DNA of 64,000 nucleotides from Bacillota bacterium (GTDB lineage: Bacteria > Bacillota > Clostridia > Lachnospirales > Lachnospiraceae): assembly GCA_023414355.1 (NCBI GenBank), contig JAEZOB010000022.1, positions 62,001-126,000 on the forward strand, written 5' to 3'. Below the pieces are notes generated by a model. That model did not search any database, had not been told where the DNA came from, and saw only the letters and a program-made list of their open reading frames with translations. Position numbers and translations under genes: made by a program. Position 1 is the stretch's first letter. Every line of letters begins with the position of its first letter. Below are positions 8,925 to 17,341 of this stretch, one piece after another.

Positions 8925-9834
8925 TCTTATCATAGCAGCGTTTGCAGTCGGAATAGGTCTTGTGACTGTCATAAGCTGCTGGTGCTATCTAAATCATACA
9001 CTGAATAGAATCAGCCGGATTATTTCTGACTATATTATACATAGAAGAGTAGAAGCGCGCGACGTGGAGGAGACCAGGGAGTCAAAGCTGGTAAGCCAGC
9101 TTAGGCAGCTAATCTCAATCGTGGATCACGAAGCAAAGCTTGCCGGAGAAGAGAAAGAGGCTATCTCCCGACTGGTTTCTGATCTTTCGCATCAGTTGAA
9201 GACGCCTCTGGCAAATATCTCTATGTATACTCAGCTTTTACAGGATACCCCTTTAGCCGAAGAGGAAAGGCAGGAATTTCTTCTGCGTACCAATGATCAG
9301 GTCGCGAAGATGGAATGGTTAATGCAGATGCTTCTTAAGACCTCCCGTCTGGAGATCGGCATGATTGACTTTGAGATTGCCCCGAATGAAATCAAGAAGA
9401 CCATAGCAGATGGAATCAGTGCTGTCTATGCGCAGGCAGAAAGAAAGGATATTAACCTTTGCATAGAGGAATTTGAGGAACGGAAGCTACTGCATAATCC
9501 GAAATGGACTTCTGAGGCGATAGCCAACATACTCGAAAACGCTGTCAAATATTCTCCCTGCGGCAGTGAGATAACCCTCCGAATGGAACGGTTGGAATTA
9601 TATTCAAGGATAGAAATCAGAGATCAGGGCATCGGGATCGCGGCGGAGGAATTAAATCTTATATTTCATCGTTTTTACCGCAGTAAAAGCGTGGAACAGA
9701 AGGAAGGCTCCGGTCTTGGACTGTATCTGGCACAGCTTATTCTGTCAAAGCAGGGCGGCTATATCACAGCGTCCTCTGTGCCTGGTGAGGGAAGCTGTTT
9801 TTCTCTGTACCTTCAGAATGTAAACAAGATTTGA
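8914..9834 (+). CDS. Sensor histidine kinase with single membrane segment
   Basis: About 306 residues. One hydrophobic helix at the N-terminus (about residues 4-24), no recognisable extracellular sensor domain, a short linker, then HisKA with the phosphorylated His in DLSHQLKTPL, and a HATPase domain with N-box (ANILENAVKYS), G1 (DQGIGI) and G2 (GSGLGLYLA). Such short kinases usually sense through a partner, here plausibly the FtsX-type permease two genes downstream (inference). Start ATG 8914 has AGGAG 9 nt upstream inside the response-regulator gene; an upstream in-frame start at 8875 lacks such a site. Confidence 0.9.
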   Translation: MKTSLIIAAFAVGIGLVTVISCWCYLNHTLNRISRIISDYIIHRRVEARDVEETRESKLVSQLRQLISIVDHEAKLAGEEKEAISRLVSDLSHQLKTPLANISMYTQLLQDTPLAEEERQEFLLRTNDQVAKMEWLMQMLLKTSRLEIGMIDFEIAPNEIKKTIADGISAVYAQAERKDINLCIEEFEERKLLHNPKWTSEAIANILENAVKYSPCGSEITLRMERLELYSRIEIRDQGIGIAAEELNLIFHRFYRSKSVEQKEGSGLGLYLAQLILSKQGGYITASSVPGEGSCFSLYLQNVNKI

Positions 9835-9884
9835 GAGTAAAGGAATACATGATGGTTTTGACAGAAAATGTAATTCATAGCATG

Positions 9885-9922
9885 AGGTTCTTACAAAAGT
9901 GTAAGAACCTTTTTCGTTTTTG
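9885..9922 (+). terminator. Intrinsic terminator, possibly also response-regulator site
   Basis: Perfect 10-bp stem (9885-9894 with 9901-9910), 6-nt loop, followed by two T-runs. The stem includes the 8-mer TGTAAGAA, which recurs in the same direction at 9932-9939, 32 nt further on, upstream of the ABC genes. Confidence 0.75.
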
Positions 9923-10071
9923 TCAGCAAGCTGTAAGAATGAGCTGATATGATAGATAACAACAGGAGAACTTCTGCATATGACAGGAAGAAATTTAATA
10001 AGAGGATAGGTTGATAAAGAGTATTTCAACAACAGATTTTCATACCGCCAAGGCGGCAGATGGAGGTTATT

Positions 10072-10755
10072 ATGAGTATCTTAACTGTAAAGGGTTTAAA
10101 AAAGTACTATCAAAAGGAGCCTAATCTGGTAAAAGCACTGGATGGGGTAGATATTGAGATTGAAGAAGGACAATTTGTCGCAGTAGTAGGAAGCTCCGGC
10201 AGCGGTAAATCCACACTGCTTTATATGCTGGGAGGCCTCGATTACCCAACTGAGGGTACGGTTACGGTTCGTGACAGAGAGTTATCTGCCTTCAAGGAGA
10301 ATGAGCTGACGATCTTTCGCCGCAGGAACATTGGATTTGTATTCCAGAATTATAATCTGGTACCTATTCTCAATGTTTATGAGAATATCGTACTTCCGAT
10401 CGAACTGGATGGAAACAGGATTGATGGGGAATATGTCGGTGAGATTCTGAAGACTCTGGGTATAGAAGATAAGAAATTCAATATGCCAAATCAATTATCA
10501 GGTGGACAGCAGCAAAGGGTTGCCATCGCGAGGGCTCTGGCGACCAAACCCTCTATTATCCTCGCTGATGAACCCACAGGCAATCTTGATTCGAAGACCT
10601 CGCTTGAAGTAGTGGGATTATTAAAGACTACCGGCAGAAAATTCAATCAGACGATTGTCATGATTACTCATAATGAAGGCCTTGCTCAGCTGTGCGATAG
10701 GATTATCCACATCGAGGATGGGAAGCTGTTATCGCCTTCCGGGGAAAGGCGGTAA
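10072..10755 (+). CDS. ABC transporter ATP-binding protein (MacB/LolD type)
   Basis: About 227 residues, a single nucleotide-binding domain: Walker A GSSGSGKSTLL, Q-loop region FVFQNYNLVP, signature LSGGQQQRVAIARAL, Walker B IILADEPTGNLD, and H-loop MITHNE. The sequence is of the LolD/MacB/FtsE type that pairs with FtsX-like permeases. ATG 10072 has GGAGG 5 nt upstream; ATG 10060 would place that SD inside the gene. It sits 5 nt before the permease gene and downstream of a two-component system, as in antimicrobial-peptide detoxification modules; the substrate is unknown. Confidence 0.9.
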   Translation: MSILTVKGLKKYYQKEPNLVKALDGVDIEIEEGQFVAVVGSSGSGKSTLLYMLGGLDYPTEGTVTVRDRELSAFKENELTIFRRRNIGFVFQNYNLVPILNVYENIVLPIELDGNRIDGEYVGEILKTLGIEDKKFNMPNQLSGGQQQRVAIARALATKPSIILADEPTGNLDSKTSLEVVGLLKTTGRKFNQTIVMITHNEGLAQLCDRIIHIEDGKLLSPSGERR

Positions 10756-10760
10756 GAAAG

Positions 10761-13391
10761 ATGAGAAATAACAATAATAAGGTGATCCGTAGGCTATCAG
10801 ACCGAAGTCTGAAGAAAAACCGCATGAGCAATGCCTTTGTTCTGATTGCGATTGTTCTGACCTCACTGCTGTTCACTACGTTGTTCTCCTTTGGATCCGG
10901 ACTGATACAGATCACTGAGGAGCAGACGATGAGGCAGATCGGAACCAGAGGACACGCAGGACTAAAGAATGTCACCCGGGAGCAATATGAGAAGATTACA
11001 GCAAATCCTATGGTGAAGGAACATAGCTATAACATTTTTCTTGGTACCGCTATTAATCCTGAGCTGGTGAAGCGAAGTACCGAGATCAGGTATACTGAGG
11101 CGAAGGATCTGGGATATGGCTTTGTGAGCTTGAAGGAGGGAAGGCTCCCCGAGAAAGAAGAGGAGATTCTGGTGGATACTGCTGTGATGGATTTACTTGG
11201 AGTACCGCATAGGCTTGGAGTGAAGATAACCTTGAGTTATTCCTTCCTTGGCGAAACAATTGAGGATACCTTTACGGTCTGTGGCTGGTATGTTACCGAT
11301 ATGATTGCGGGAGCCAGCGAGGTCTATATCTCGCGGGAATACTTTGACACAATATCACAAGGCTATACGGAAGAAGATTTCGTAAAAAGCTATGAAGAAA
11401 ACCGAATTGGTACCGGACTGATACAAGGTACTCTGATGTTTTCCAATTCACGTAATATAGAGGCAAAGGTTCATACGATCCTTGCTGAAAGTGGGTATGC
11501 ACCGGAGGAGATAGAGTATGGAGTTAATTGGGCTTATTTTACGGAGGCAGGCAAGAACATAGATGTATTTAGCAGTATCATTGCAGTGGTTGTCTTTCTG
11601 GTAATCATGCTGACGGGATATTTAATCATTTATAATATTTTCCGTATCTCCATTGCCGGAGATATCCGCTTTTACGGGTTAATCAAGACAATCGGTGCCA
11701 CAAGAAAGCAGATAAAGTACCTTGTATTGAGACAGGCTGTCCTGCTGTCGGTAATAGGGATTCCGGTTGGTCTTATCTTTGGCTATGCAATAGGTAATCG
11801 TTCTATGCCCTTCTTACTGTCGGTTATGGAATCAACGAGTACAACGGATTTTCACCTGGATGCTGATCCGTATATCTTCTTGTTCTCAGCAGTGTTTACC
11901 CTGTTAACAATCTTTATCAGCTGCAGGCGACCGGGAAAAATCGCGGGAAGTGTATCACCGATCGAGGCGGCGAAATACTCTGAAACAAATACTGTGAAGA
12001 AGAAAAAGAAACACTCAACTCATGGAGCAAGAATCTATGCCATGGCATTTTCTAATCTAAAGCGTGGTGGCAAAAGGACGGTGACTACCATTTTATCACT
12101 TTCCTTGAGTATCGTGCTCCTGACGGAAGTGATTACCTTTACAAAGAGCTTTAGTATGGACAAATATTTAGAATCCATGTTGACAGGAGATTTCATGATC
12201 AGCTCCATCGCATTGACAAATTATAATGTGGATTATGATATGACACTGCCTGAGGAGTATTACCGCAGCGTCAGCAGTCAGGAGGGGATAGAAAAATCAG
12301 CCCGTATGTATACGACGAAGCATAGTGTCAATCACTCCTTGTCCCCTGCTGCGACAGAGAAGTATTGTGAGTTATACGAGCAGGGAGTCCTTGAAACTCA
12401 TAAAGGAAAGCCCTATTCCCAAGAGGAACAGATACAGAAGATAATCTATGAACACGAGCCTATTGTAGAGACAAGATACTCCTTTGATGAGGCTTTGCTG
12501 GATAAGCTGAAGGTAGTGGATGGAACCCTTGACCCTGAGAAATTTAGGACGGGGAACTATGTCCTGCTGGCTCTTTATCTCGATAGGAAGGAAACATATT
12601 ATAAACCCGGCGATAAGCTTGAGCTTCAATACCATACGCCGGATTCAAGGACAGAGGAATATAGTTATAATAATGGACGGCTCACCAGAGATGTCTGGAC
12701 CAAGGACAGAACCAAGGAGTATGAGGTTATGGCGATTGTAGAGCTTCCCTCCAGTATGACAACAAGACGATATTCTTCAGACTGTCTTACAACGATCCTG
12801 CCTGTGGAGGAATTCATGGCGCAACAAGGAGAGGATTCCTATTGCTTTACCGCTTCCTTCTGGGTTGAAGATGAGAAAGAAAGTTCATTCTTAAATTACC
12901 TAAAGGATTATACAACTAAGATTGATCCCAATACGGATTATGATTCTAAGGAGACCTTAAGAAAGGAACTCACTGCAATGACAAGAGCAATCAGTATCGT
13001 GGGAAGAGTATTGAGCCTTATCATCGGCTTGATCGGATTACTCAATTTTATTAATACTATGCTAACCAATGTAATCACAAGAAAGAGGGAGCTGACCATG
13101 CTGCAGAGTATCGGTCTGACGAATAGGCAGCTTAGACAAATGTTAATCTATGAGGGTAGCTACTATATCCTTTTCACAGCTTTCATCAGCCTTTTAGTTG
13201 GCTCGGTCCTGTCCCTATCGGTGATCAAAGCTTTGGGAAATGTGGTGGCATATTTCGATTATCAATTTACCATATTGCCCTATGTCACGGTATTGCCGAT
13301 CTTTTTCCTGCTCGGAATGCTGGTACCCGGAATTGCTTATAAGAAAGTAAATCAGCATAGCATTGTAGAGCGCCTCAGGGATACGGAGTAA
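10761..13391 (+). CDS. FtsX-like ABC transporter permease
   Basis: 876 residues with two FtsX units. TM1 lies at about 26-46, followed by an extracytoplasmic domain of about 220 residues, then three helices (about 275-400). A second copy starts with a helix near 445, a large external domain (about 465-740), and three helices to the end (about 748-865). The KTIGATRKQIKYLVLR and QSIGLTNRQLRQMLIYEG segments are the coupling motifs to the ATPase. The two-domain layout with a large loop in each half differs from BceB, which has one large loop, so a mechanotransmission or lipoprotein/peptide export role is open. Directly follows its ATPase. Confidence 0.87.
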   Translation: MRNNNNKVIRRLSDRSLKKNRMSNAFVLIAIVLTSLLFTTLFSFGSGLIQITEEQTMRQIGTRGHAGLKNVTREQYEKITANPMVKEHSYNIFLGTAINPELVKRSTEIRYTEAKDLGYGFVSLKEGRLPEKEEEILVDTAVMDLLGVPHRLGVKITLSYSFLGETIEDTFTVCGWYVTDMIAGASEVYISREYFDTISQGYTEEDFVKSYEENRIGTGLIQGTLMFSNSRNIEAKVHTILAESGYAPEEIEYGVNWAYFTEAGKNIDVFSSIIAVVVFLVIMLTGYLIIYNIFRISIAGDIRFYGLIKTIGATRKQIKYLVLRQAVLLSVIGIPVGLIFGYAIGNRSMPFLLSVMESTSTTDFHLDADPYIFLFSAVFTLLTIFISCRRPGKIAGSVSPIEAAKYSETNTVKKKKKHSTHGARIYAMAFSNLKRGGKRTVTTILSLSLSIVLLTEVITFTKSFSMDKYLESMLTGDFMISSIALTNYNVDYDMTLPEEYYRSVSSQEGIEKSARMYTTKHSVNHSLSPAATEKYCELYEQGVLETHKGKPYSQEEQIQKIIYEHEPIVETRYSFDEALLDKLKVVDGTLDPEKFRTGNYVLLALYLDRKETYYKPGDKLELQYHTPDSRTEEYSYNNGRLTRDVWTKDRTKEYEVMAIVELPSSMTTRRYSSDCLTTILPVEEFMAQQGEDSYCFTASFWVEDEKESSFLNYLKDYTTKIDPNTDYDSKETLRKELTAMTRAISIVGRVLSLIIGLIGLLNFINTMLTNVITRKRELTMLQSIGLTNRQLRQMLIYEGSYYILFTAFISLLVGSVLSLSVIKALGNVVAYFDYQFTILPYVTVLPIFFLLGMLVPGIAYKKVNQHSIVERLRDTE

Positions 13392-13417
13392 TGGTATAAG
13401 AAATAGATCGAGGTGAT

Positions 13418-13466
13418 AAAAATCAGCCTAATACTGCTATGAAGGCAGCTATCAGGCTGATTTTTT
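13418..13466. terminator. Bidirectional terminator
   Basis: A long stem (13418-13437 with 13445-13466) starting with a run of A and ending in six T residues; it separates the convergent permease and YyaL genes. Confidence 0.8.
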
Positions 13467-13519
13467 ATCTGTTGCAGGCTGTTAGAAGTGTGGAAATTAC
13501 AACCGATGAAGCTTGCAGA

Positions 13520-15571
13520 TCACTGATCGTAGCCCGGTAGCTGATTGACCGGTGACTGGCAGCTGTGATTTTCACAGATATAGTAGGTGGTTCGGTCATT
13601 AATCATTTGATAATCCTTAAGGTATTCGACAACCCTCTGAAGCTCGGGGGAATTTTTCTCTGTTTGCACAAGAACATTGGTAGTGGGTTCGAAATGCTCC
13701 GCCAGATACTTATAAAGCGCGCGACAATCCTCTTTATCCTGAACGATGCAGACAATTTCCTTGGAGGGATATAAGGCCAGGAGAAAGGCTGCCATAGAGA
13801 AACAATGACCAATCGGATAATCCTTCACCTGCCCGGCCAGGAAGCGAAGCTGCTTACCGGAGTACTCAAGAAGCCAATCCTTGGTGGTGAGATTAGCCAG
13901 ACGCTTCAGGGCATAGCCGGCCACAGAATTTCCGGAGGGCAGGGCTCCGTCATAAACCTCCTTCGGGCGGTAGAGCAGCTGTTCGGAGTCGCTGGCATTC
14001 AGGAAAAAGCCACCGTATTTATCATCCCAAAATAATTCCAGCATCTTTCCCGCAAGACGGACGGCACGTTTGATATACTTCATATCAAAGGTAACATCAT
14101 AAAGGGCAAGCAGGGCCATACAGTAATAAGCGTAATCGTCCAGATGACCGTAGTGAGCTGCACTCCCATCCCGATATCTTACATAAAGACGGCCTGCTTC
14201 ATCTGTCAGGCGGGTATTAAGAAATTCCTCTGCCTGTCTTGCGGTATCTGCATACTCCTTTTTGGAAAATACTTTGGCAGCTGTTGCGTAAGCTGTAATC
14301 ATCAGTGCGTTCCAGGAGGTCAGGATCTTGTCATCCTTATGAATCGTTCTTCGATTCAGGCGATAGTCATACATGGTGGCACATAGTCTTACCACTTTTT
14401 CGTTATCGGATTTCAATTCGGTTGCTTTGATCAGGTTGGGGATGGAGTGGCCTTCAAAATTCCCCTCCTTGGTGATATCAAAATACTCGCAAAAGAAGGT
14501 GCCGTCCTCGGAACCGAGGACCTCCTTAATCTCCTCCGGAGTAAAGATATAGAATTTACCCTCCACACCCTCACTGTCAGCATCCTGAGCAGAATAAAAA
14601 CCACCCTCCTTATCAGTCATTTCTCTGCTGATATATTCGAGTATCTGCTCAGCGACTGTCTGATAGACAGGTTTTTTGGTGATCTGGTAAGCCTCAGCAT
14701 AGGTGATGGCAAGCATCGCATTGTCATAGAGCATCTTCTCGAAGTGAGGAATCAGCCACTTAGCATCGGTAGAATAGCGGGCAAAACCATAACCAATATG
14801 GTCGTAGATGCCGCCCCGGTACATATGCATCAAGGTATTCTCTACCATGAATAATGCCTTCTCATCCGACTCCAGAGCCGCATAACGAAGCAGGAACATC
14901 AGCTTATGCGGTGTCGGAAACTTCGGTTCATTGCCAAAGCCGCCGTAATCATGGTCAAAGCATTGATTCAGCTGGGTTACCGCGATATCGACGATATCCT
15001 TGGTAACCGGAGCACTGTCGGAGGAAGCCTCGAACTCCCGCTTCATAATATCTGCAAGCTGGTCTCCGGTACGCAGGATAGAGGAGGGATTCTTGGCCCA
15101 TTTTAGAGCAATCTGATCGATCAGCTCCACCAATCCCAATATTCCATACTGGGTATGCTTTGGAATATAGGTCGCCGCATAGAAGGGCTTCTGCTGAGGG
15201 GTCATCAGAATAGTCAGCGGCCATCCGCCGTGACCGGTTGTGGCCTGACAGGTATTCATATAGACGGTGTCAATATCCGGGCGTTCTTCCTTATCTACCT
15301 TAATACTGACAAAGGATTCATTCAGGATTGCCGCAACCTCCATGTCTTCAAAGGATTCATGTGCCATCACATGACACCAGTGACAGGTAGAGTACCCGAT
15401 ACTTAGGAAGATGGGTTTGTTCTCCTTCTTAGCCTTCTCAAAGGCCTCGTCTCCCCAAGGAAACCAATTCACGGGATTATAAGCATGCTGGAGCAGATAG
15501 GGAGATTTCTCTTCGGCAAGCTTATTGGGGAGTCGGGTAGTAGGGTGATCTGTTTTTGAATTGGTAAGCAT
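13520..15571 (-). CDS. YyaL-type thioredoxin-domain protein (DUF255)
   Basis: About 683 residues. The N-terminal thioredoxin-like domain (about 10-170) has the CHWCHVMAHESF motif, a CxxC redox site, and the GHGGWPLTILMTP segment typical of YyaL/SSP411 proteins. The rest is an (alpha/alpha)6 barrel like N-acylglucosamine 2-epimerase (YGHLDDYAYY, LPSGNSVAGYALKRL). The biochemical role of this widespread family is not settled. ATG 15571 lies 9 nt after AAGGAG; a GTG at 15580 abuts that SD and is unlikely. It stands alone and converges on the ABC operon. Confidence 0.9.
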   Translation of the reverse strand: MLTNSKTDHPTTRLPNKLAEEKSPYLLQHAYNPVNWFPWGDEAFEKAKKENKPIFLSIGYSTCHWCHVMAHESFEDMEVAAILNESFVSIKVDKEERPDIDTVYMNTCQATTGHGGWPLTILMTPQQKPFYAATYIPKHTQYGILGLVELIDQIALKWAKNPSSILRTGDQLADIMKREFEASSDSAPVTKDIVDIAVTQLNQCFDHDYGGFGNEPKFPTPHKLMFLLRYAALESDEKALFMVENTLMHMYRGGIYDHIGYGFARYSTDAKWLIPHFEKMLYDNAMLAITYAEAYQITKKPVYQTVAEQILEYISREMTDKEGGFYSAQDADSEGVEGKFYIFTPEEIKEVLGSEDGTFFCEYFDITKEGNFEGHSIPNLIKATELKSDNEKVVRLCATMYDYRLNRRTIHKDDKILTSWNALMITAYATAAKVFSKKEYADTARQAEEFLNTRLTDEAGRLYVRYRDGSAAHYGHLDDYAYYCMALLALYDVTFDMKYIKRAVRLAGKMLELFWDDKYGGFFLNASDSEQLLYRPKEVYDGALPSGNSVAGYALKRLANLTTKDWLLEYSGKQLRFLAGQVKDYPIGHCFSMAAFLLALYPSKEIVCIVQDKEDCRALYKYLAEHFEPTTNVLVQTEKNSPELQRVVEYLKDYQMINDRTTYYICENHSCQSPVNQLPGYDQ

Positions 15572-15771
15572 AGAACACACTCCTTATTGGAATATTTATT
15601 TTAACAAGATAGACTTATTTAAATAGTATGCCAATTTAAAGTGGAGATTATTTGATGAAATAATTTTAGTCGAAGAACTTGCACAACAGCAACTCATTAT
15701 GAAGGTAAAACTTCTGATTAGGCTATTGCTTCATTAATAATACATACTCTGGTGCCATAATGTATATGATT

Positions 15772-16611
15772 TTACTGATACAAGCTAATAAGATCCTTCA
15801 CTAATATTTCTCCATTTGTAAATTCAATTTTATTATTGTTTAAAAATCCATCCAATGATTGAATTGTTTTTTCAATCATAGAAATCTTCCATTTTTTATC
15901 GAAATCTATTTTTAAACTAATATAAGCTTCATTTTTTAATGGTTCAAATACGATTGAACACAAAGTTGGACATTGAGAAGTTGTATCCTGAGAAGTTCTT
16001 TTTAAAACCTCAAAAGCTTCATTTATTCCAAAGCTATGAATATTATTACAGATATATTCATGAGCACAAATATATCTGTCGGCACCTAATCCGAATATTT
16101 TATCATAATTAGTTTCCTGGAAATCTCCATTCGGGAAATTAGTCATAATCATAAAATCATTTTTAATTTTACTTATTCTATTTGTATCGATTCCATCTTC
16201 CAGAATAAATGCATCTCCAGTTTTATCAGCGATCATAGTATGTAGCCCTAAATCCGGGAATAATGGATTTCTAGGATACGAGATTACTCTTTTATTAAGA
16301 ATTTCAAAAAAATCAGATGTTTTTCTTGTCTTCTTTAGCGCCTCATCTAAAATATCAAACGCAAACCAATCATTTTCGTCACAACTTGATTTAAAACCAG
16401 GACCATATTCTACTGCTTGAGTACAGATAAAAAGACCTTCACTATTACAACCGGCGATATCCCTGTATTTGTTATCTAATAAGCCTGAAAAGTAAAATAA
16501 GTTGATATCATTATAACTATTGACTTTTAGCTTTAAATCAATATCAGTAGTATCGAAATTCATACCATAAATAGCTTTTTCTTGACTGTATACTGCAAAA
16601 CATGTACACAT
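15772..16611 (-). CDS. Choloylglycine hydrolase-like Ntn-hydrolase
   Basis: 279 residues starting MCTCF. Removal of Met would expose Cys2, the N-terminal nucleophile of the penicillin V acylase/bile salt hydrolase family (linear amide C-N hydrolases). Further matches are GMNFDTTD near 16, the GCNSEGLFICTQ segment near 54, and MTNFP near 157, in the place of the family TNSP motif. It is shorter than typical bile salt hydrolases (about 320), and conjugated bile acids need not be the substrate; an N-acyl-homoserine lactone or small amide is equally possible. SD AAGGAGG is 7 nt upstream. The gene is visibly richer in A/T codons than its neighbours and lies in an AT-rich island, which suggests transfer. 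Confidence 0.75.
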   Translation of the reverse strand: MCTCFAVYSQEKAIYGMNFDTTDIDLKLKVNSYNDINLFYFSGLLDNKYRDIAGCNSEGLFICTQAVEYGPGFKSSCDENDWFAFDILDEALKKTRKTSDFFEILNKRVISYPRNPLFPDLGLHTMIADKTGDAFILEDGIDTNRISKIKNDFMIMTNFPNGDFQETNYDKIFGLGADRYICAHEYICNNIHSFGINEAFEVLKRTSQDTTSQCPTLCSIVFEPLKNEAYISLKIDFDKKWKISMIEKTIQSLDGFLNNNKIEFTNGEILVKDLISLYQ

Positions 16612-16952
16612 TTTGGAACCTCCTTTTCATAGATAATTTTGTAATATAATAACTTAGAGTATTTATAGAAACATTTAGCTATTTTACCATTGGCTTCACC
16701 ACTTTCTTAACCTTCCATCCATATGATATCACCAGGCATCTCGATGGTGCAACCTACAACATTTTTCAGAATCAAAAATGCGCCACTTAAGCTTATACTT
16801 ATGACACATTTTTTCCTTTGGCAACACATATCAGGCATCCATTCATGTAAATCAAGTTCTGTTTTTATGTTCAACTGTCTAATTTTGGATATTATTGTTG
16901 CTCTTTGCAAAACATGAAACTTAATTCTTTCGTTCGGAATAATCGAATGTAA
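16612..16952. other. AT-rich spacer upstream of Ntn-hydrolase
   Basis: 341 nt, no gene I can support. On the - strand a frame of about 80 codons (16955-16707) starting with TTG is open, but it lacks an SD and resembles nothing I recognise; it could be a gene relic. The right edge coincides with the truncation point of the HxlR fragment. Confidence 0.4.
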
Positions 16953-17216
16953 CAAAAGGATTCTTATAACTATGCAATAAGATACGGGGAGTTAAAAAGA
17001 AGTATTAACGGAATTACTCATAAAATGTTAAGCTCGCACTTAAAGGAATTGGAAAGTGACGGAATTATTCTTCGTATTGAGTATCCTCAGGTACCTCCGA
17101 AAGTAGAGTATTCTATGACGCAAAAGGGAGCAACGCTATTGCCGATCTTCGGAATGATGCATGATTGGGGTAAAGAACACATGGATACTCCTGATAGAAT
17201 TCAGCATATGAGTTAA
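16953..17216 (+). pseudogene. 5'-truncated HxlR-family regulator
   Basis: The translated frame from 16953 gives about 87 residues that match the winged helix of HxlR/MarR-like regulators: RYGELKRSINGITHKMLS, HLKELESDGIILR, PPKVEYSMTQKG and a C-terminal helix with MHDWGKEHM. The usual N-terminal 25-30 residues (Cys-Pro followed by the GGKWxxLIL helix) are missing: a TAA lies in frame at 16950, and no frame upstream restores them. An internal ATG (17025) would start inside the recognition helix. The remnant abuts an AT-rich island, so the gene was probably cut by its insertion or by a deletion. Confidence 0.75.
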
Positions 17217-17239
17217 AAGGGGGAGTTTGAACTATAGAA

Positions 17240-17312
17240 AGAGCAGTTTCTTCCTGGCAAAGTATAACCTATCAGGGATAGAGTTTATACCATTCAAGGA
17301 GGGAACTGCTCT
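17240..17312. repeat. Long interrupted hairpin between HxlR remnant and P450 gene
   Basis: Outer arms 17240-17254 and 17298-17312 pair over 15 positions (two G-U); inside, 17262-17267 pairs with 17285-17290 and 17269-17273 with 17277-17281 around a 3-nt loop. No clear T-run follows. It may act as a convergent terminator or be a palindromic repeat. Confidence 0.55.
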
Positions 17313-17341
17313 GGTCTTGTTTAGTCAGGTTTCTGTCACAA

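Noticed and set aside
10761..13391. BceB-type bacitracin permease
   Set aside because: BceB has one large external loop between helices 7 and 8; this protein has two FtsX halves each with a large external domain, so I kept the general FtsX/MacB-like call.
14144..15406. Several long frames antisense to the YyaL gene
   Set aside because: They follow the codon bias of the opposite-strand gene, have no SD and no recognisable domains; shadows.
16707..16955. Possible 80-codon gene on the - strand upstream of the Ntn-hydrolase
   Set aside because: It has no SD, starts with TTG, resembles no family known to me and lies in very AT-rich DNA; reported only as a possible relic.
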